Shown here: in pieces, positions 17,826 through 26,431 of the stretch
Layout: each line of letters starts with the position of its first letter
How positions within the stretch are numbered: position 1 is the stretch's first letter
Assembly (NCBI GenBank): GCA_000940995.1
Contig: CP005973.1
Coordinates: forward strand, 496,001 to 560,000
Length of the DNA: 64,000 bases
From: Photobacterium gaetbulicola Gung47
GTDB taxonomy: Bacteria; Pseudomonadota; Gammaproteobacteria; Enterobacterales; Vibrionaceae
Reading direction: 5' to 3'
Translations under genes and position numbers: made by a program
Notes under the pieces: model-generated
Seen by the model: the letters and a program-made list of their open reading frames with translations, nothing else
Database searches by the model: none
Told to the model about the DNA's origin: nothing

Positions 17826-18191
17826 ATGAAAAAAATGGCAATGGCGTCATCTTTGGTTGTTCTTCTCTCGGCATTATTGGCACCGCCGACGGTACAAGCC
17901 CAGACTATGAGCATGATTTGCCACCAAACCGGCTCTGGGGAAATAACCTTGTATGTCAATATCAACGCTGTAGATGCACATATGGGTCATGGTGACTATT
18001 CGGGGGCATGCCAAACCAATAATCTACCCTCGCCGTTACTCGCATTATCTCAGACACCACAGACACAGCAGGTCGTGGAAATTGATGAGCCACCGGTGAG
18101 CTGGATAATGATGTCGATACTCCCTCTTATCCTGTTACGGCGATCACTGAGTAATAAAATGCTCAAGCGTAAGTTGCAACAGCTTACTTGA
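17826..18191 (+). CDS. Secreted CH...HGD motif protein with C-terminal membrane tail
   Basis: 121 residues. A signal peptide (residues 1-26, ending VQAQ) is followed by a compact motif MICHQTGSGEITLYVNINAV then DAHMGHGDYSGAC. The pattern Cys-His...His-x-x-His-Gly-Asp-x-x-Gly-x-Cys recurs in many bacterial secreted proteins and suggests a disulfide or metal site, but its function is unknown. The C-terminus (EPPVSWIMMSILPLILLRR) has a Pro-containing start, a hydrophobic helix and a double Arg, which resembles PEP-CTERM-like sorting tails. No exosortase-like gene is in the window. It stands alone and converges on the 18218 gene. Confidence 0.65.
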   Translation: MKKMAMASSLVVLLSALLAPPTVQAQTMSMICHQTGSGEITLYVNINAVDAHMGHGDYSGACQTNNLPSPLLALSQTPQTQQVVEIDEPPVSWIMMSILPLILLRRSLSNKMLKRKLQQLT

Positions 18192-18217
18192 TTGCTTTTT
18201 AATGATGGTTGCTCGCC

Positions 18218-18442
18218 TTACACCGACTGAATTTGGCGGGTTTGGTTCATGGTTCGCGACCCACCCGCGCCATAGTTGTTGATATCAAATCGGTTTTGAG
18301 GACGACGGCGCTTCCTATCGATGCGGCTTAGATCAATGCCGTAGTCCTCCTTCAATAACCTCATGATTGCGTTGAGCTCTTTTTGTGGTGTGTTTTCCTG
18401 AAGCAAATAGTAATACAGGTTTATCGCGCGCTCTTGAGTCAT
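18218..18442 (-). CDS. Small basic protein of unknown function
   Basis: 74 residues from the ATG at 18442, which has TAGGAG 7 nt upstream; a longer in-frame reading to 18598 would overlap the SMR gene and is rejected. The N-terminal half is predicted helical (MTQERAINLYYYLLQEN then TPQKELNAIMRLLKEDYGIDL). The C-terminal half is Arg/Asn-rich (DRKRRRPQNRFD). No membrane segment or Cys is present. I do not recognise it. It sits 83 nt behind the SMR pump gene and may be cotranscribed with it. Confidence 0.6.
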   Translation of the reverse strand: MTQERAINLYYYLLQENTPQKELNAIMRLLKEDYGIDLSRIDRKRRRPQNRFDINNYGAGGSRTMNQTRQIQSV

Positions 18443-18525
18443 GCTTACTCCTAAATTATGGCTATTTCGAATGAACAAGGGGGGTATCCTGCCTAAGGCA
18501 TTAAGACGTGGCAGGATAGTGGACG

Positions 18526-18855
18526 TTAGTGGCTGTGTGCGGCACCGCCCAGGTTGATGATGGCAATGCCAATCGCGACAATGACCATCCCTAGCCAAAC
18601 TTTGGCATCAAGGTGTTGTTTGTAGATAAGTCCAGACATTGCCGTTACCGCAACAATAGCAAGCCCAGCCCAGATAGCATGGACGATGCCTACAGGTAAC
18701 GACTTCATCGCTTGCCCAAGGAAGATGAAGGCAATGAGATGTCCAAGAATCACTATAGTGCTGGGCAACCAGTTCGAGAATCCGTTTGTGGCGCGAAGGG
18801 CGACATGTGATGTTGCCTCTGCCATTACCCCCAGTAGTAAAAATACCCAGCCCAT
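18526..18855 (-). CDS. Small multidrug resistance (SMR) family efflux protein
   Basis: 109 residues with four membrane helices. Glu13 in the first helix (LLLGVMAEATSHVALRA) matches the essential proton/substrate Glu14 of EmrE. LPVGIVHAIWAGLAIV matches the second and third helix signature. It acts as a dimer in the inner membrane that exchanges protons for cationic drugs, guanidinium or polyamines; the substrate class is not evident. AGAGGA precedes the ATG by 5-6 nt. Confidence 0.9.
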   Translation of the reverse strand: MGWVFLLLGVMAEATSHVALRATNGFSNWLPSTIVILGHLIAFIFLGQAMKSLPVGIVHAIWAGLAIVAVTAMSGLIYKQHLDAKVWLGMVIVAIGIAIINLGGAAHSH

Positions 18856-19183
18856 TTAGTCCTCTTTTAATTTGTTTGTTGATGTTCGGTATCAAGATGG
18901 CGAGCAGTATAACCATTTCTCAATGAATGATAATTCACCATTTAAACAAATGACTTTTTATTGTGTGTAACAATAGGGGAGGTATGGGCGATTTTATGCG
19001 GGGCAAGAGCTAATAAGGTTATTGATATGCTTATTACCACCAATATCTCATTTTCACAACTTTCACAGTTTTAACATTTAAATGCGGATTCATTTGATGC
19101 AACATCGGTATGACAATAAAACCTGATGCGTATGTGTCTAGTTTGACATTTGGTATCCGGCATTCAACGAGAAGGAGTACTCA
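18856..19183. other. 328-bp intergenic region with two divergent promoters
   Basis: AT-rich gap between the SMR gene and the TAXI receptor gene. A TTGACA at about 19142-19147 could be part of the receptor promoter, but no -10 element at the right distance is convincing. No RNA structure or repeat recognised. Confidence 0.4.
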
Positions 19184-20110
19184 ATGCGTTCAATGATCAA
19201 AAAAGGGATTATCTCTTTGGCTTTAGCTGTTTCTCTGCCTGTTGCAGCGAATAATTACACCATCGGCACCGGTAGCCAAAGTGGTACTTATTATCCCTTG
19301 GGTGGTTTGTTAGCGAAGATCTGGAGTGAGAATATTGATGATTTCAATATGCGAGCAGAAGTGACGGCCGCATCGGTAGAGAACGTGATCAAAGTATCGA
19401 CCAAGCAGCAGCTTGCTGGTATTGCAATGGGAAACGTAGTTCAGCAGGCCTACCAAGGAACAGAACCATTCCCACGTAAGATGGATGTCTCTGTGTTGTT
19501 TGCCCTGTACCCAAATGTGGTCCAGTTTATGGTGCCAGCCAATTCGGACATCAAATCTGTTGCGGATCTGAAAGGTAAGCGTGTTGCCTTGGGGGCCCCG
19601 GGCTCGGGCACCCGAGTCAGTGCCCTGAACATCCTCAAAACGCTGGGCATTGAAGAAGGTGACATGCGCGGCCAGGCCCTGAACTACACGGCGACGACTG
19701 AAGCGTTGGCAAATGGCCAGATTGATGCTGGTGTGATCGTAGGTAGCCTTGGGGTGGGGGCGATCACTGAGCTAGCCCTGACTCGCGATATCCGCATCTT
19801 GTCTTTCAGCGATGAGGAAATTGCGAAAATCAATCAAGCTAATGCGTCTTACAGTGGACTGGATGTCGATGCTGACAGCTACCGCAATGTTCCCGCTTTT
19901 CAAGCGCCAGCAGTGTGGAATGTCTTGGTGGTAAAAGGTGACTTGGATAAAGATCTCGCTTACGAGATGACCAAGGTCGCGTTCGATAACATCGACACAA
20001 TCCGTCAGTCTATTGGTGTGACTAAGTTCACCACCGTTGAAAACATGAACAAACTGGCGGGTATTCCTCTTCACCCTGGCTCTCAGCAGTTCATGGATGA
20101 GAAAAAATAG
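19184..20110 (+). CDS. TAXI-family TRAP transporter solute-binding protein
   Basis: Periplasmic receptor of 308 residues. A signal peptide (residues 1-22, ending PVAA) precedes the TAXI signature YTIGTGSQSGTYYPLGG. KGKRVALGAPGSGTRVSA lies in the second part of the first lobe. TAXI receptors bind dicarboxylates or amino acids such as glutamate or 2-oxoglutarate. AAGGAG lies 8 nt before the start. It is the first gene of an operon with the fused TRAP permease and is separated from it by a strong hairpin, probably setting a higher level of receptor than permease. Confidence 0.9.
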   Translation: MRSMIKKGIISLALAVSLPVAANNYTIGTGSQSGTYYPLGGLLAKIWSENIDDFNMRAEVTAASVENVIKVSTKQQLAGIAMGNVVQQAYQGTEPFPRKMDVSVLFALYPNVVQFMVPANSDIKSVADLKGKRVALGAPGSGTRVSALNILKTLGIEEGDMRGQALNYTATTEALANGQIDAGVIVGSLGVGAITELALTRDIRILSFSDEEIAKINQANASYSGLDVDADSYRNVPAFQAPAVWNVLVVKGDLDKDLAYEMTKVAFDNIDTIRQSIGVTKFTTVENMNKLAGIPLHPGSQQFMDEKK

Positions 20111-20154
20111 GACCACCGAAGTGATGCCTGACGGGAACGGCAGGTGAACCAATC

Positions 20155-20174
20155 CCCCCGAAGCGATTCGGGGG
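20155..20174 (+). promoter_or_regulatory. Intercistronic stem-loop between TRAP receptor and permease
   Basis: An 8-bp GC-rich perfect stem (CCCCCGAA / TTCGGGGG) with a GCGA tetraloop and no T-run after it. Such a structure protects the upstream mRNA or partly ends transcription rather than terminating it fully. Confidence 0.7.
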
Positions 20175-20279
20175 CGATATACCCAGGTAACTTTATAGTT
20201 GAGATTCAGCGCTGCACGTTGAGGCTTCAGCTTGACGTACATTGGGTATAGATACATTGCCGCATACAAGGAGTTCGCA

Positions 20280-22169
20280 ATGACTAATTCTTCGGCGTTA
20301 AATCACAGGGTCACTGAGCGGTTAATGCAACTGGCCACCGTTGCTGCCATTGCATTATCAGTGTTTCAAATTTGGCAGGGGGTAACTGCCAACCTCTCCG
20401 CACCTGTATTTCGCCCCGTCCACTTATGTTGGATCCTCGCGCTTGTCTTTCTTGTCAGGCCGCTGGTAAAAGAGGACAACCGATTTTACCTGCCTGCAAG
20501 GCTTATCGACTTAGCCATGGTCCTTGCTACCTTGTGGGCTGCGCAGCATATTGTCCGGTTTGATTATGACGATATTGGCTTTTTGCTTGACGGCCTGGGA
20601 GCAGACGATGTGCTTGCCGGCTCGATTTCAATTGTCACATTGCTTGAAGCGACTCGCCGGACCGTTGGCATGGTCATGGTGGTTATTGCCGCGATTTTTA
20701 TGGCCTACGCCATGTTCGGCGACATTTTGCCAGCCAGCGTGGCGAGCAAAGGTTTTGCGCTGGATGAAATCATCCGCTTTCACATTTATTCTACCAACGG
20801 CGTCTTCGGTGCGCCGCTGGCAATTGCAGCAGGGGTCGTTTTCATTTTTGTGCTGTTTGGTGCCTTCCTGCAAGTGACCGGAGCCGGTCAGTTCTTTATT
20901 GATGCGGCATTTGCCGTTGCGGGTAAATACCGTGGAGGTCCTGCCAAGGCGAGTGTCGTGGCATCAGCGGCACTGGGCTCTATCTCAGGTTCGGCCATTG
21001 CCAACACGGTGACAACCGGTGCCTTGACTATCCCAATGATGAAAAAGCTCGGCTATAAGCCAGAGCAGGCTGCGGGTATTGAAGCTGCAGCCTCTACAGG
21101 CGGGCAAATCATGCCGCCGGTAATGGGGGCCGGAGCCTTCGTGATGGCACAATTCACCGGTATTGCCTATAGCGAAATTCTGTTGGTGTCGATTGCGCCG
21201 GCTATCTTGTATTTCGGCTGTACCTTGCTCTATGTTCATCTGATGGCCTGTAAGCTCGGCCTGAAAGGGATGGATAAAGTGGCCCAGCTTCAAGTGGTGA
21301 TGAAGCAGGGCTGGCACTTTATTGTTCCTCTAATACTGATCACCACGTTGTTGCTGATGAGCTACTCACCTGTGCTGGTCGGTATTGCGGGCTGTAGTGC
21401 TATTTTGGTCGCTGCAATGTGTCGCAAGCACAGCCGTATCAGTATCCGCCTGTTCTTTAAAGGAATGAAAGAAGGGGCGCTGCTGGCATTGCCGATATCG
21501 GTCGCCTGTGCCACAGCGGGTATCGTGGTCGGGGTCGTCGGTCAGACGGGTATCGGTTTGCAATTTACCCAGTTCCTGATGGCGCTATCCGGTGGTTACC
21601 TGTGGTCGGTGATGGCACTAATTGCCGTGGCTGCGGTTATTCTTGGGATGGGCTTACCGGTAACGGCCGCATACATTGTACTGTCAATCATGGCCGTGCC
21701 AGCTTTGACTGAGCTGGGCTTGAGCATTCTGGCTGCGCACATGATTGTGTTCTGGTTGTCGCAAACCTCGAATGTTACTCCGCCAATTGCCTTGGCGGCC
21801 TTCGCCGGCGCCGGGGTTGCCGGGGCGTCACCGATGCAGTCTGCGGTCCAGGCGTTCAAGCTGGCCCAAGGTTTCTTCTTGATCCCGCTGATGATGGCTT
21901 TCTCGCCGCTTATCTACGATGGGGAAAACCTAATGGGCTTCATATTTGCGATTGTCACTACCATCGCTTTGATTGTTGCCTTTGCCGGCGCGATCGAAGG
22001 ACGACTCATTAAGCCGTTGTCTATGGCTGCACGTGCAGTGCTTCTAGCGGTGCCATTTGCCCTAATTTTCAGTGGCCTCACTATCAAGCTTGCGGCTGTT
22101 GCCGTTGTGGTGGTGATTACATCGTTGAATGCTTATCGCGGAAGGGAAAGCAGCGCAACAGCCGCTTGA
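20280..22169 (+). CDS. TRAP transporter fused permease (4TM-12TM)
   Basis: Inner-membrane protein of 629 residues joining the small (DctQ) and large (DctM) subunits, as is usual for TAXI systems. The N-terminal part has four membrane helices. From about residue 130 the DctM part shows ALGSISGSAIANTVTTGALT and AAASTGGQIMPPVMGAGAF, both diagnostic. Start at 20280 has AAGGAG 7 nt upstream; a longer start at 20232 has none. It imports the ligand of the TAXI receptor with Na+. A terminator follows at 22209. Confidence 0.92.
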   Translation: MTNSSALNHRVTERLMQLATVAAIALSVFQIWQGVTANLSAPVFRPVHLCWILALVFLVRPLVKEDNRFYLPARLIDLAMVLATLWAAQHIVRFDYDDIGFLLDGLGADDVLAGSISIVTLLEATRRTVGMVMVVIAAIFMAYAMFGDILPASVASKGFALDEIIRFHIYSTNGVFGAPLAIAAGVVFIFVLFGAFLQVTGAGQFFIDAAFAVAGKYRGGPAKASVVASAALGSISGSAIANTVTTGALTIPMMKKLGYKPEQAAGIEAAASTGGQIMPPVMGAGAFVMAQFTGIAYSEILLVSIAPAILYFGCTLLYVHLMACKLGLKGMDKVAQLQVVMKQGWHFIVPLILITTLLLMSYSPVLVGIAGCSAILVAAMCRKHSRISIRLFFKGMKEGALLALPISVACATAGIVVGVVGQTGIGLQFTQFLMALSGGYLWSVMALIAVAAVILGMGLPVTAAYIVLSIMAVPALTELGLSILAAHMIVFWLSQTSNVTPPIALAAFAGAGVAGASPMQSAVQAFKLAQGFFLIPLMMAFSPLIYDGENLMGFIFAIVTTIALIVAFAGAIEGRLIKPLSMAARAVLLAVPFALIFSGLTIKLAAVAVVVVITSLNAYRGRESSATAA

Positions 22170-22208
22170 TGCCTTTGGCTTAGAATAGAAACCACGACCA
22201 ATCAAACA

Positions 22209-22237
22209 GGGGAGCCAAACCGCTCCCCTTCTTTTTT
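22209..22237 (+). terminator. Rho-independent terminator after the TRAP operon
   Basis: Stem GGGGAGC / GCTCCCC (22209-22215 and 22222-22228) with a 6-nt loop, followed by TTCTTTTTTT on the plus strand. Confidence 0.9.
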
Positions 22238-22255
22238 TAAACACTTCACAAGCCT

Positions 22256-22963
22256 TCAGCAGAGTTGGTATCTGCGCTCAGGCCTGCCGACACTACCGTA
22301 AGACACTTCGGCACTCAGTTCGTCCGTGCTGACCAAATATTCGAGATAGCGCCTGGCGGTTGTCCTGCTGGCCCCAATCTGCTGTCCGACTTCTTCCGCA
22401 TTGAGCAGGACTGCCGGGCCATAGAATACGGCACGGATTTTATCGAGGGTTAACCCATCAATCCCTTTGGGTAGACGTCCTGCTACGTTGTTAGCAACAT
22501 TGGCCGGTGAGTGGTTATTGTCCGGTGAGGCTTGCAATAAGCCATCAACGTCACTTTGGAGCAGTGAGTCAATATCGGAAAACCGCTCAAGGTGACCACG
22601 AAACTTTAACAGAGAAGCCTGCAGTCTCTCAAAGACTAAGGGTTTTAGGATGTAGTCGAAAATGCCACTGTGCATCGCCTGGCGCAGGGTATCGACTTCG
22701 GTGGCAGCGGTCACCAGGATGACGTCGGTGTTGCAGCCCCCAGCCCGTAACTCCCTGAGCAACGCCAGGCCGGTACCTGTCGGGAATTGGTTGTCAAGCA
22801 GTACCAACTCCGGTTTGAGGACTTCAATGAGGTCGCGGGCTTCGTCAATGCCATGGGCAATGCCTATCACCTCGAAGCCATCGATACGTTCAATGAAGCG
22901 CCGTTGGATTTCTGCAATCTGAGGGTCATCTTCAGCGATGACAATGCGAATAGTGGTGGTCAT
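22256..22963 (-). CDS. CitB/DcuR-type response regulator
   Basis: 235 residues. The receiver domain (residues 5-125) has the acidic pocket EDD at 11-13, phospho-acceptor Asp57 (VLLDNQF) and a conserved Lys in LKPLVFERLQ. The C-terminal DNA-binding domain has a helix-turn-helix (GQQIGASRTTARRYLEYLV), as in CitB, DcuR and MalR regulators. Its ATG overlaps the kinase stop by 4 nt. It lies between two carboxylate transporter operons, so it probably controls one or both; the second starts 171 bp beyond the kinase. Confidence 0.9.
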   Translation of the reverse strand: MTTTIRIVIAEDDPQIAEIQRRFIERIDGFEVIGIAHGIDEARDLIEVLKPELVLLDNQFPTGTGLALLRELRAGGCNTDVILVTAATEVDTLRQAMHSGIFDYILKPLVFERLQASLLKFRGHLERFSDIDSLLQSDVDGLLQASPDNNHSPANVANNVAGRLPKGIDGLTLDKIRAVFYGPAVLLNAEEVGQQIGASRTTARRYLEYLVSTDELSAEVSYGSVGRPERRYQLC

Positions 22964-24654
22964 GATTGCACCTCCGTGTGCTTCGTTGAATCATTGTTCT
23001 TGGTTGCGTTGCTCTGGTTATTGGGGGTTATCTGTTTGGGGAGATATAAGGTAAATCGACTGCCGCTGGGTGCTGCCTCAGAGGTAATCGACTCCACGGT
23101 AATGAGTCCCCCTAGGTGATCCGTCAGGCTTTTTACTAAATCTAACCCGATACCGTGCCCTTGCGCAGCTTTGGTCGTGTAGCCGCGGGTAAAGATTTTG
23201 TCCTGATCTTCCCGGGTGATCCCGGGCCCCTGGTCTTCCACCTCGAAAATGAGCTCTTTGCCGAAGTCTGACAGTATCAATGTTACCGTGCCGCCTTTAC
23301 CTTGATGGGAAAGGCTGGCTTCCAAGGCATTGTCGATCAGGTTACCCAAAATACTGACCAGCTGTTCACGGGGTAGGGCATCAGGCAGCGCAGACATTTG
23401 GCTTCCTTGTTCGATAACCAACTCAACCCCCAGCTCCTTGGCTCGGTTGTATTTACCCAGTAGGAACCCTGCGAGAATGCTATCGGAGGTGACTTCCATC
23501 AGTTGCTGGATGAACGCTTGGTGGCTTGATGACTCTTGGCCGATAACCGCCAGCGCCTCGTCTTTGGCATCGATTTGGATCAGCCCGGCAATCGTGTGGA
23601 GCTTGTTGTTGTACTCATGGGATTGGCTGCGCAAGCTCTCGGCATACTGTTTGATGCGGGTAAGTTTACGGCTGACCAGATCAACCTCGTTTTTTAACCT
23701 GAAACTAGAGACCACACCAGTGATCTGATCGCCTTGGATCAGCGGGATCCGGTTGGCGATTAGCAGGTGGTTGTGTAACCAAATTTCCTGGTCATATTGG
23801 GGGGTGCCCTGTTCCAGTACATCGAGCATGCCGCTGTCAGGCAATACTGCTTGAATGGGCTTGCCGATATAGCTGTCGCTCTCTGGTAGCTCCAGTGTTT
23901 GGATTGCCGCATGGTTGAAGGTGGTGATTTTTCCTTCATGGTTGATGGCTACAATTCCTTCCCGCACGGTTTCAAGGGTCGCATTCCTTTCTTGGAACAT
24001 GCGGCCGATTTGCTCGGGCTCCAAGTTGAAAATGGCTTTTTTGAAATGGGAGGCAAACCAGACGGCGGTAAACACACTGAAAAGGAAAGCGCCGCCGATA
24101 GCGAACAACATGCTGAGGCGGTGGTTGCTCACCAGTCGGTCGACGGTATCGAGCATATAACCCACAGAGACAATACCGATAACCTTGGTGCCTGCCGCAT
24201 TGAACACCGGCGCTTTGCCCCGCATTGACCAGCCGATACTCCCCAGAGCTTTGGATACATAGGGTTTACCATGCACAAGGGCGGGCGCATTGGTATCGCC
24301 ATCGTCATCGGCCATAGAATTGCCAATCATATGGGGAAAAGGGTGGGCCAGGCGAATGCCGTCTTTATCGCCAAAAACGACAAAACGTGCTTCGGCCGAG
24401 TGGGCGAGTTTGTAACTTAAAGGTTGCAAAAAGTCAGAGTCTCCGGCTTCAACGGCACGGATCACATCCGGCGATGCCGCAATCGCCAATGCCACCCGCA
24501 TGGCTTGCTGGCCGATCTGCTCATCCAACACATTATCGAGATAGCGGATAGCAAAATGGCCTAACATGCCGGTTTGCAATACGGCAATGAGCCCTAAAAT
24601 CAATATCATACGCCACTTTAACCGGAGGTGGCGTAACGACAGCATATGTAACAT
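22960..24654 (-). CDS. CitA/DcuS-type sensor histidine kinase
   Basis: About 564 residues. A membrane helix (about 12-32), a periplasmic sCache/PAS-like sensing domain of 140 residues and a second helix come first. A cytoplasmic PAS domain follows (ETVREGIVAINHEGKITTFN). The phospho-acceptor segment is SLRSQSHEYNNKLHTIAGLI, and the ATPase domain has N (LIDNALEAS) and G boxes (DQGPGI, GHGIGLDLV). This is the layout of citrate/fumarate sensors. Start is taken as the ATG at 24654 with AAGGA 12 nt upstream; ATG 24645 or GTG 24675 are alternatives. Di- or tricarboxylate sensing is inferred from the family and from neighbouring transporters. Confidence 0.9.
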   Translation of the reverse strand: MLHMLSLRHLRLKWRMILILGLIAVLQTGMLGHFAIRYLDNVLDEQIGQQAMRVALAIAASPDVIRAVEAGDSDFLQPLSYKLAHSAEARFVVFGDKDGIRLAHPFPHMIGNSMADDDGDTNAPALVHGKPYVSKALGSIGWSMRGKAPVFNAAGTKVIGIVSVGYMLDTVDRLVSNHRLSMLFAIGGAFLFSVFTAVWFASHFKKAIFNLEPEQIGRMFQERNATLETVREGIVAINHEGKITTFNHAAIQTLELPESDSYIGKPIQAVLPDSGMLDVLEQGTPQYDQEIWLHNHLLIANRIPLIQGDQITGVVSSFRLKNEVDLVSRKLTRIKQYAESLRSQSHEYNNKLHTIAGLIQIDAKDEALAVIGQESSSHQAFIQQLMEVTSDSILAGFLLGKYNRAKELGVELVIEQGSQMSALPDALPREQLVSILGNLIDNALEASLSHQGKGGTVTLILSDFGKELIFEVEDQGPGITREDQDKIFTRGYTTKAAQGHGIGLDLVKSLTDHLGGLITVESITSEAAPSGSRFTLYLPKQITPNNQSNATKNNDSTKHTEVQS

Positions 24655-24846
24655 GAAGCGGGTGATTCCTTTCACCGTTAATGATGTAACGACTTTACCT
24701 GTTTTTGTGCCGGTATGCTGTGAACAATATGAACAAAATGATAAATAAAGACGTTATTCACATTAATTTTACAATCTTTGGTTTGCTCAGTTGTTGCCTT
24801 ACCTTTGTGTTGAAGGATAAAAACAACACTCAACGAGGAAAGAGCT

Positions 24847-25830
24847 ATGCTGACTCAATTTATTACCCGCAACCGTGTAACCCTACTGGCGACGTTGATG
24901 GCTTCTGCAATGAGCATTGGCTCGGTGCAGGCGAAAGTCGACGAAATCCACTTCTTGGTACCCGGTGGTGCCGGTGGTGGCTGGGATAGCACCGCACGTG
25001 GTACCGGTGAAGCACTCTCGAAATCCGAATTGGTCGACAAAGTGTCTTATGAAAACATGTCTGGTGGTGGTGGCGGTAAAGCGATTGCTTATCTGATCAA
25101 AACGGCGGAACAGTCACAAGATACCTTGATGGTGAATTCTACCCCTATTGTTATCCGCTCCCTTTCGAAAGTTTTCCCTCAGTCATTCCGTGACCTGACC
25201 CCTGTTGCTGCCACTATTGGTGACTATGCGGCTTTTGTCGTGGCCAAAGACTCACCTTATCAGTCTTTCAATGAACTTGCAGAAGCCTATAAGAAAAACC
25301 CGCGCTCGGTCTCTGTCGCAGGCGGCTCTTCGCGCGGTGGGATGGATCACCTTGTAGCCGCTTTGGCTTTCAAAGCGGCGGGTGGTGAGCCTCGCCGAGT
25401 GAAATACCTTGCCTATGATGCAGGTGGTAAAGCCATGGCTGGATTGCTATCGGGTGAAACTCAGGTGCTATCAACGGGGTTGAGTGAAGCGCTGAGCCTT
25501 GCCGAGGCGGGTGAAGTGCGCATTCTGGCTATGACAGGTGAAACTCGCTCATCGGCAGCTCCGAATGTCCCTACGTTGAAAGAGCTGGGTTATGACGCAA
25601 GCTTTGTAAACTGGCGTGGTTTCTTCGCAGCGCCGGGGATCAGCGATGAGCAGGCTGACGAGTTCGCCAGCGTGCTGGAGAAAATGTACCAGACCAATGA
25701 GTGGACGACAGTCCGAGACCGTTACGGCTGGACGGAAATCTACAAGCCGCGCAAAGAGTTCGAAGCCTTTTTGCAAGAGCAGGAAAAAGAGATGGGTAAC
25801 CTAATGAAAGAGCTTGGCTTTTTGAATTAG
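24847..25830 (+). CDS. tctC: TctC-family tricarboxylate-binding protein
   Basis: Periplasmic receptor of the tripartite tricarboxylate transporter family, 327 residues. Signal peptide residues 1-29 (ending SVQA). The ligand-lobe motifs VPGGAGGGWDSTARG and the second-lobe VAGGSSRGGMDHLV are typical. GAGGAAAGAG precedes the ATG. It is the first gene of tctCBA and is transcribed divergently from the CitA/CitB-type regulatory pair. Family ligands include citrate, tricarballylate, glutamate and terephthalate; citrate-like ligands fit the downstream CoA enzymes. Confidence 0.88.
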   Translation: MLTQFITRNRVTLLATLMASAMSIGSVQAKVDEIHFLVPGGAGGGWDSTARGTGEALSKSELVDKVSYENMSGGGGGKAIAYLIKTAEQSQDTLMVNSTPIVIRSLSKVFPQSFRDLTPVAATIGDYAAFVVAKDSPYQSFNELAEAYKKNPRSVSVAGGSSRGGMDHLVAALAFKAAGGEPRRVKYLAYDAGGKAMAGLLSGETQVLSTGLSEALSLAEAGEVRILAMTGETRSSAAPNVPTLKELGYDASFVNWRGFFAAPGISDEQADEFASVLEKMYQTNEWTTVRDRYGWTEIYKPRKEFEAFLQEQEKEMGNLMKELGFLN

Positions 25831-25863
25831 ATTTCTGTACAAGCCACTCTAACAATGCCAAAC

Positions 25864-25890
25864 GCAGGGCAGGTGAGGTGCCTGCTCTGC
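25864..25890 (+). promoter_or_regulatory. Intercistronic stem-loop between tctC and tctB
   Basis: GCAGGGCAGG (25864-25873) pairs with CCTGCTCTGC (25881-25890) across a 7-nt loop: 10 bp with one G-U pair and no strong T-run. Its place after the receptor gene mirrors the hairpin after the TAXI receptor at 20155. Confidence 0.65.
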
Positions 25891-25940
25891 CCATTCTTTA
25901 AGCGAAAGATTCCAAATACTATTAATCAGGGGATAGACCC

Positions 25941-26417
25941 ATGACGCTTACCAAAGATCACATCGGCGGGCTGATCTTCTTATGCTTTTCCGTTGCCTAC
26001 GGCTATTACACCACTCAAATACCTCTGTTTCCCGGTGACGAATACGAACCCTTCCACGCCAAGTCGATGCCGACCATGTTGGCCATGCTGGGGGGTGCAT
26101 TATCGCTGCTGCAGTTGGTCGCGGCACATCGAAAAACGCAAGTGAAAGCCTCAGACATGTTGTCCCTAGTTGGGCTGGATTTCAAAATTATCAGCAAGCT
26201 GCTGGTTTTGATGGTGTTATTTGCCATCGCTCTGGAATGGGTAGGTTTTCTGCTTTCTACCGTGTTCTTCTTGGCCTGTGGTTATTGGCTTCTGGGTGAG
26301 CGTCGCCCGAAAACCCTGCTACTGGCATCGGTACCGTTTGCTAGTGGGTTTTGGTACGTCCTGACCCAGTTGCTGGATATTTACTTAGCGCCTGGCCGAA
26401 TTTGGGCATTGATCTAA
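25941..26417 (+). CDS. tctB: TctB-family small membrane subunit
   Basis: 158 residues with four predicted membrane helices (about 8-24, 45-62, 88-118, 130-150). The pattern fits TctB, the poorly conserved small subunit. It lies between tctC and tctA with 14 nt to the latter, where the order C-B-A is standard. Ribosome site AGGGGAT lies 8 nt before the ATG. Confidence 0.85.
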   Translation: MTLTKDHIGGLIFLCFSVAYGYYTTQIPLFPGDEYEPFHAKSMPTMLAMLGGALSLLQLVAAHRKTQVKASDMLSLVGLDFKIISKLLVLMVLFAIALEWVGFLLSTVFFLACGYWLLGERRPKTLLLASVPFASGFWYVLTQLLDIYLAPGRIWALI

Positions 26418-26431
26418 AAGGGAGAAACACC

